From an uncultured Lachnospiraceae bacterium (lineage in GTDB: Bacteria; Bacillota; Clostridia; Lachnospirales; Lachnospiraceae), in NCBI GenBank assembly GCA_910579085.1, contig CAJTRU010000106.1:1-9455 (forward strand): DNA of 9,455 nucleotides, given 5' to 3'. Positions 6,052 to 9,455 of the stretch are shown here, piece by piece (positions within the stretch are counted from its first letter, which is position 1; every line of letters starts with the position of its first letter). Under the pieces are notes generated by a model. That model saw nothing but the letters and a program-made list of their open reading frames with translations. It did no database searches and was not told the origin of the DNA. The position numbers were made by a program, and so were the translations under genes.

Positions 6052-7302
6052 AAGCTTACGGCTGCGGCTAGGATGCCTTAATTTGCGCAGCGCTTTGGCT
6101 TCTATCTGGCGGATGCGCTCACGTGTTACCTTAAATTCCTTGCCAACTTCTTCCAGTGTCCTTGCACGCCCGTCTTCAAGCCCGAAACGGAGTTTTAAAA
6201 CTTTCTGTTCCCTTTCAGTAAGAGTCCCTAACACTTCTTCAAGCTGCTCCCTTAAAAGGGTAAATGCTGCTGCTTCTGCTGGTACTGGCACATTGTCATC
6301 CTGTATAAAGTCACCCAGGTGGCTGTCCTCTTCTTCACCTATAGGCGTTTCAAGGGAAACCGGTTCAAGGGAAATCTTCTGTATTTCACGTACCCTGTCT
6401 ACAGGCATATTCATATATTTTGCAATTTCCTCTGGATAAGGCTCACGTCCGAGTTCTTGTAAAAGCTGTCTCTGTACCCTTACAAATTTATTGATTGTTT
6501 CAACCATATGGACTGGAATACGTATAGTCCTTGCCTGGTCAGCTATGGCTCTTGTAATAGCCTGGCGTATCCACCAGGTAGCATAAGTGCTGAACTTAAA
6601 TCCTTTTCTATAATCAAACTTCTCTACTGCCTTAATAAGCCCTAAATTTCCTTCCTGTATTAAGTCAAGGAATAACATGCCACGGCCAACATACCTTTTA
6701 GCAATGCTTACAACAAGACGGAGGTTTGCTTCTGCAAGTTTTTTCTTGGCTTCCATATCACCTGCTTCCATCCTGTTAGCAAGTTCAACCTCTTCCTCCG
6801 CAGAAAGCAGCGGCACTTTTCCTATCTCTTTCAAGTACATGCGTACAGGGTCTTCTATGCTTACACCGTCAGGAACTGACAAATCAATATTTTCTATTTC
6901 TTCTTCATCAGGCACTTCCCCGCTTGCTTCAAGCTCAAGTATCATGTCGTCATCTGTATCCTTGTCATCAGATATCCTTAAGACATCTACCCCGCTTGCT
7001 TCAAGGAATTCTATTACTTTTTCTGTCTTTTCCTCATCTAATTCCACATCTGCAAGGAAATTATTTATCTCTGCAAGTTCAAGCACATTCCTTTTACTTT
7101 TAGCAAGTTCTTTAAGTGCTATAAGCTTCCTCTGGAATCTCTTCTTCTCCTCCTCAACTGCTTCTGGTGTTTTCTTTGCAGCAGCTTTTGTGGATTTTGT
7201 GCCCCTGCTTTGTACTCTTTTTTTATTTCCAGCAGCAGCCTTTTCAGTTGTACTATTTGCTTGTTTTTTAATATCTTTTGCTGGTTCTCTTCCTGTTGCC
7301 AT
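6034..7302 (-). CDS. rpoD: RNA polymerase primary sigma factor (sigma-70/SigA)
   Basis: The 422-residue primary sigma factor directs RNA polymerase to housekeeping promoters. A Lys/Ala-rich low-complexity tail (about 1-50, with KAAAGNKK and AAAKKTP) precedes a short sigma 1.1-like helical part (about 55-110) and an acidic linker (112-140). Region 1.2 starts near 150 (DPVRMYLKEIGKVPLL). Region 2 is 187-270, including NLRLVVSIAKRYVGRG, LIQEGNLGLIKAVEKFD and KFSTYATWWIRQAI (the -10 recognition and melting segment). Region 3 follows, and region 4 (345-422) has the helix-turn-helix TLEEVGKEFKVTRERIRQIEAKALRKL for the -35 box. The complete regions 1.2 and 2 and the length mark a group 1 sigma. The ATG follows AAGGAAGGAACACT. 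It starts 34 bases after dnaG, the conserved dnaG-rpoD pairing. Confidence 0.97.
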   Translation of the reverse strand: MATGREPAKDIKKQANSTTEKAAAGNKKRVQSRGTKSTKAAAKKTPEAVEEEKKRFQRKLIALKELAKSKRNVLELAEINNFLADVELDEEKTEKVIEFLEASGVDVLRISDDKDTDDDMILELEASGEVPDEEEIENIDLSVPDGVSIEDPVRMYLKEIGKVPLLSAEEEVELANRMEAGDMEAKKKLAEANLRLVVSIAKRYVGRGMLFLDLIQEGNLGLIKAVEKFDYRKGFKFSTYATWWIRQAITRAIADQARTIRIPVHMVETINKFVRVQRQLLQELGREPYPEEIAKYMNMPVDRVREIQKISLEPVSLETPIGEEEDSHLGDFIQDDNVPVPAEAAAFTLLREQLEEVLGTLTEREQKVLKLRFGLEDGRARTLEEVGKEFKVTRERIRQIEAKALRKLRHPSRSRKLKDYLE

Positions 7303-7336
7303 AGTGTTCCTTCCTTTCTTATCCTTACGCTATACT

Positions 7337-9121
7337 TTAACCATCTTTCAGATAAATATGCAATTTTGCTGGTGTTTGCAGCGCTTTCTTCTCTTGTATA
7401 AGGCTTTTTAACTCATTAAGGTCTGCCAGCTCCCTTGTACGCTTGTCTATGCTGTACTCTTTTATACGTATTACCAGTTCATTAAGCGCTTTTTCAAGTT
7501 CTTCATCACCCAGTCTGGCAGCAAATCCCGTCTGGAACATATCTGCCACTGTATTTTGTACATCTGCTTCACTAAAATTATTTATAATCCTTGCTGGCAC
7601 AACCTCTCCTGAAGCAAGCTGCCTGTAAAGCATCTGTGCCACCTGCCTGTATGGCTCGCCAAAATAATCTTCTTCCCGCACAATCTCTTTTACCTGGTTA
7701 AATATACCAGGCCTTTCTATTATTAATGAAAGCAGGAGCTTGTACGAATACCCTATCCCCTGGTTTTTTGTATTATTAACCGCCCTGTTTATGGAATTTA
7801 CAGGTGCTGTTCCTGCACCCTGGCTTCCTGCCATGCTTGTCCCATAGCGTACTACAAGGCTTTTTAAATCATCACGCCTCAGGGAATATTTTGCTGCCAC
7901 TGCTTCAAGATAATTTTCACGCTGTACTTTGTCCTCAAACTCCAGAAGCATTTTTGCAACAGCATGGTAAAATTTTGTATTCTGTTCCGGGTCAGTGGTA
8001 TCATATTCCTTTCTTGCAATGCCTGTCTCAAAAAAGAAACTGTTCTCTGCACTATCCATACGCTTCTGGAATTCATCTGCCCCAAGCCCTTTTATAAACT
8101 CATCTGGGTCTTTGTAAGGCTCCATATGGATTATACGTGCATTAATACCTGCCTGCCTTAGCATTGGCACTGCCCTTAATGCGGCTTTCTGCCCAGCCTG
8201 GTCACTATCATATGTAAGAAGCACTTCATCTGTATATCTCTTTATAATTCCAGCCTGCTGTATTGTAAATGCAGTCCCAAGTGACGCAACTGCGTTGGCA
8301 AACCCTGCCTGGTGCAATGCAATTACATCCATATACCCCTCACAAAGTATCATATTCTTATTCTTGCCAAGCTTTGCATAATTAAGCCCAAAAAGATTTC
8401 TGCTTTTGTCAAACAGCTTTGTTTCGGGTGAATTAAGGTATTTTGGCTTTGCATCACCCATAACCCTGCCGCCAAAACCTATAACCCTGCTGTTTACATC
8501 CATTATTGGAAATATAACCCTGTTAAAAAACTTGTCATAAACAGAACGCTCATCCATTTTAAAAAGCCCTGTTTCCTTAAGGATATCATCCTTGTAACCT
8601 TCGTGCTTAAGGAACTGGTAAAGGCTGCTTCCACCCTGGCCCGCATATCCAAGCCCGAAATGTCTTATGGTTTCATCAGAAAGCCCTCTTGATTTAAGAT
8701 ATTCATAACCAGTTTTCCCCTGTGGTGATTTAAGCATGGCATAATAATAACTGCCTGCTTTCCTGTTTATTTCAAGAAGCTGCATCCTTATGCTTTCCTG
8801 CTCCTTATGCTGGCTGTCCATTTCAATTTTTTTAAGCGTTATACCTGCCCTTTGTGCAAGTGATTCAAGCGCTTCAGGGAATGTATAATTCTCATATTCC
8901 ATAACAAATGTTATTACATTGCCTCCTGCACCACATCCAAAGCATTTATACATCTGCCTTGCCTGGTTTACAGAAAAAGAGGGGGTCTTTTCATTATGGA
9001 ACGGGCACAAACCTGTATAACTGCCACCAGAACGCTTAAGTTTTACATAACTGCCAATAACATTTACTATATCATTAGCCGCCCTTACTTCCTCAATCTG
9101 TTCCTCCGTATACCATGACAT
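7337..9121 (-). CDS. dnaG: DNA primase
   Basis: The 594-residue primase makes RNA primers at the replication fork and binds the replicative helicase through its C-terminus. The N-terminal CHC2 zinc-binding domain has C39, H42, C60 and C63 (CPFHNEKTPSF...YKCFGCGAGG). The catalytic core and TOPRIM domain include EGYMD (261-265, catalytic Glu) and YDSDQAG (304-310, metal-binding Asp pair), followed by KDPDEFIK (337-344). The last ~150 residues form the helicase-interacting domain. I place the start at ATG 9119-9121 (MSWYTEEQIEEV): AAAGGGG is eight bases upstream of it. The GTG four codons further up (9128-9130) would lie only about one base from that site. Length is typical for Firmicutes (about 590-610). 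It heads the gene series and is followed 34 bases later by rpoD. Confidence 0.97.
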   Translation of the reverse strand: MSWYTEEQIEEVRAANDIVNVIGSYVKLKRSGGSYTGLCPFHNEKTPSFSVNQARQMYKCFGCGAGGNVITFVMEYENYTFPEALESLAQRAGITLKKIEMDSQHKEQESIRMQLLEINRKAGSYYYAMLKSPQGKTGYEYLKSRGLSDETIRHFGLGYAGQGGSSLYQFLKHEGYKDDILKETGLFKMDERSVYDKFFNRVIFPIMDVNSRVIGFGGRVMGDAKPKYLNSPETKLFDKSRNLFGLNYAKLGKNKNMILCEGYMDVIALHQAGFANAVASLGTAFTIQQAGIIKRYTDEVLLTYDSDQAGQKAALRAVPMLRQAGINARIIHMEPYKDPDEFIKGLGADEFQKRMDSAENSFFFETGIARKEYDTTDPEQNTKFYHAVAKMLLEFEDKVQRENYLEAVAAKYSLRRDDLKSLVVRYGTSMAGSQGAGTAPVNSINRAVNNTKNQGIGYSYKLLLSLIIERPGIFNQVKEIVREEDYFGEPYRQVAQMLYRQLASGEVVPARIINNFSEADVQNTVADMFQTGFAARLGDEELEKALNELVIRIKEYSIDKRTRELADLNELKSLIQEKKALQTPAKLHIYLKDG

Positions 9122-9141
9122 AAACCACACCCCTTTCCATT

Positions 9142-9176
9142 TAATTATTGTCTGTAAGCGGCATATGCAATAATTA
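9142..9176 (-). promoter_or_regulatory. perfect 9-bp inverted repeat in the dnaG leader
   Basis: TAATTATTG (9142-9150) and CAATAATTA (9168-9176) are perfect inverted repeats separated by 17 bases. The promoter-distal arm ends three bases before the GGAAAGGGG ribosome binding region of dnaG (9130-9138). It could be an operator for a dimeric regulator or an AU-rich RNA hairpin that affects access to the binding site. No known operator consensus was recognised. Confidence 0.5.
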
Positions 9177-9251
9177 GCCAGAAACCCGTCTAATATACTT
9201 ATTCGACGCCAGTTCCCTATTTCCTTTATTTATTAAAATATATTTTTAAAT

Positions 9252-9257
9252 ATTATA
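9252..9257 (-). promoter_or_regulatory. dnaG: possible -10 box of a dnaG promoter
   Basis: TATAAT on the coding strand is a perfect sigma-A -10 hexamer, and the bases downstream are very AT-rich. The hexamer 17 bases upstream, TTTTCT, is a poor -35 (three matches to TTGACA), and there is no TG extension. A start near 9245 would give a leader of about 120 bases that contains the inverted repeat. Such hexamers are common in AT-rich DNA. Confidence 0.3.
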
Positions 9258-9280
9258 ACTGTAAACTATGTTGCAGAAAA

Positions 9281-9310
9281 ATCCCCTCAGGCATATGGTG
9301 GTACAGGGAT
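9281..9310 (-). terminator. possible intrinsic terminator of the unit upstream of dnaG
   Basis: On the minus strand ATCCCT (9305-9310) pairs with AGGGGAT (9281-9287, one bulged G), and a run of T residues follows at once (GGGGATTTTTCT). The loop is long (17 bases) and the stem short, so strength is doubtful. The ATCCCT arm can instead pair with AGGGA at 9314-9318. It sits just before the possible dnaG promoter, as expected at a boundary between transcription units. Confidence 0.35.
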
Positions 9311-9336
9311 GTTTCCCTTGCAATAATATCTATTGC
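9305..9336. repeat. two adjacent small inverted repeats
   Basis: AGGGA-TGTT-TCCCT (9305-9318) and GCAATA-ATATC-TATTGC (9320-9336) are perfect inverted repeats separated by a single base. A third, weaker one, GG-CACA/TGTG-CC with one bulged T, lies at 9351-9374. They may be part of a structured transcript end or leader. No known RNA family was recognised. Confidence 0.45.
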
Positions 9337-9397
9337 TGGTGGTTTTGTATGGTCACACGGACGGTTTCTGTGCCAGAGCCAGAATATTCCATAAAAG

Positions 9398-9439
9398 GGC
9401 ACGCTTCCGCTACGATAACCCACGCAGCGGCACATAAAG
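9398..9439 (-). repeat. repeat-like segment, copy B (inverted relative to copy A at 31-72)
   Basis: Read on the minus strand, this segment matches 31-72 at 31 of 42 positions and shares the exact block AGCGGAAGCGTGCC. Inside it CCGCT and AGCGG are inverted with a 14-base gap. It is GC-rich against an AT-rich background. It may be a member of a dispersed intergenic repeat family or the degraded tail of an unknown gene; its codons, rich in GCG and GCC, differ from those of the neighbouring genes. Confidence 0.45.
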
Positions 9440-9455
9440 CCCATATATTATTTAT

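Larger units (their letters stand above)
9131..9455. other. non-coding region upstream of dnaG
   Basis: No gene is supported in these 325 bases. A 63-codon minus-strand frame (9253-9444) has no ribosome binding site, no recognisable family and a Cys/Trp/His-rich composition unlike its neighbours, and it ends inside the AT-rich promoter-like stretch. Another minus-strand frame enters from the right edge and stops at TAG 9330-9332; it could be the tail of an upstream gene but is not recognisable. The region contains the repeat-like segment, three small stem-loops, a terminator-like fold, an AT-rich block at 9231-9257 and the dnaG leader inverted repeat. Confidence 0.6.

Noticed and set aside
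6677..7411. Long plus-strand open frame opposite rpoD and the dnaG end
   Set aside because: It is antisense to clear conserved genes, Ser-rich low-complexity, and has no ribosome binding site; it is a shadow of the coding strand.
9122..9130. GTG four codons upstream as the dnaG start
   Set aside because: The AAAGGGG site would lie about one base from the GTG, while it is eight bases from the ATG at 9119-9121, which also gives the usual MSWYTEEQIEEV beginning.
9183..9200. Second promoter with a TATATT -10 at the dnaG leader
   Set aside because: The bases 17 upstream give no resemblance to a -35 box.
9253..9444. 63-codon minus-strand open frame upstream of dnaG
   Set aside because: It has no ribosome binding site, no recognisable family and unusual composition, overlaps the repeat-like segment and several hairpins, and ends inside the AT-rich promoter-like stretch.

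Overview
The window is a stretch of ordinary bacterial chromosome with eight complete genes, all read on the minus strand, from right to left. The organism looks like a low-GC Gram-positive of the class Clostridia, most likely Lachnospiraceae. The reasons are: DnaG followed directly by the primary sigma factor and TrmK; a TGS-domain uridine-kinase-like protein; a rimO-pgsA-pncC run; strong AGGAGG-type ribosome binding sites; and AT-rich coding with frequent ATA and AGG codons. The family placement is inference from gene content. I saw no phage gene, transposase, CRISPR array, rRNA or tRNA.

Layout in transcription order. Bases 9131-9455 carry no convincing gene. They hold a dispersed-repeat-like segment at the edge, several small stem-loops, a possible intrinsic terminator, a possible TATAAT -10 box and a 9-bp inverted repeat just before the dnaG ribosome binding site. 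Then come dnaG (primase), rpoD/sigA (primary sigma factor), trmK (tRNA m1A22 methyltransferase, overlapping rpoD by 8 bases), a 549-residue TGS/uridine-kinase-like protein, folD (one-carbon folate enzyme), rimO (ribosomal protein S12 methylthiotransferase), pgsA (phosphatidylglycerophosphate synthase) and pncC (a stand-alone CinA C-terminal domain, NMN amidase). Bases 1-139 after pncC again hold repeat and hairpin sequence.

Gaps between genes are 34, -8, 60, 72, 69, 106 and 15 bases. No clear terminator breaks the series, so one or a few overlapping operons are likely. dnaG-rpoD-trmK matches the widely conserved macromolecular-synthesis cluster: replication priming, transcription initiation and tRNA modification. 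The B. subtilis version continues with a Nif3-family gene (yqfO) after trmK; here the TGS kinase occupies that place. The second half combines folate, ribosome-modification, phospholipid and NAD-recycling housekeeping genes with no obvious shared pathway.

I found no undescribed multi-gene system. The points most worth checking are at the RNA and repeat level. Related 42-base segments lie inverted at the two ends of the window. The rimO-pgsA spacer is tiled by three consecutive stem-loops. The rimO spacer between ribosome binding site and GTG start is a hairpin. The dnaG leader has a terminator-like alternative fold and an inverted repeat against the ribosome binding site. The TGS kinase has a ThrRS-like front end that appears to lack the editing histidines.
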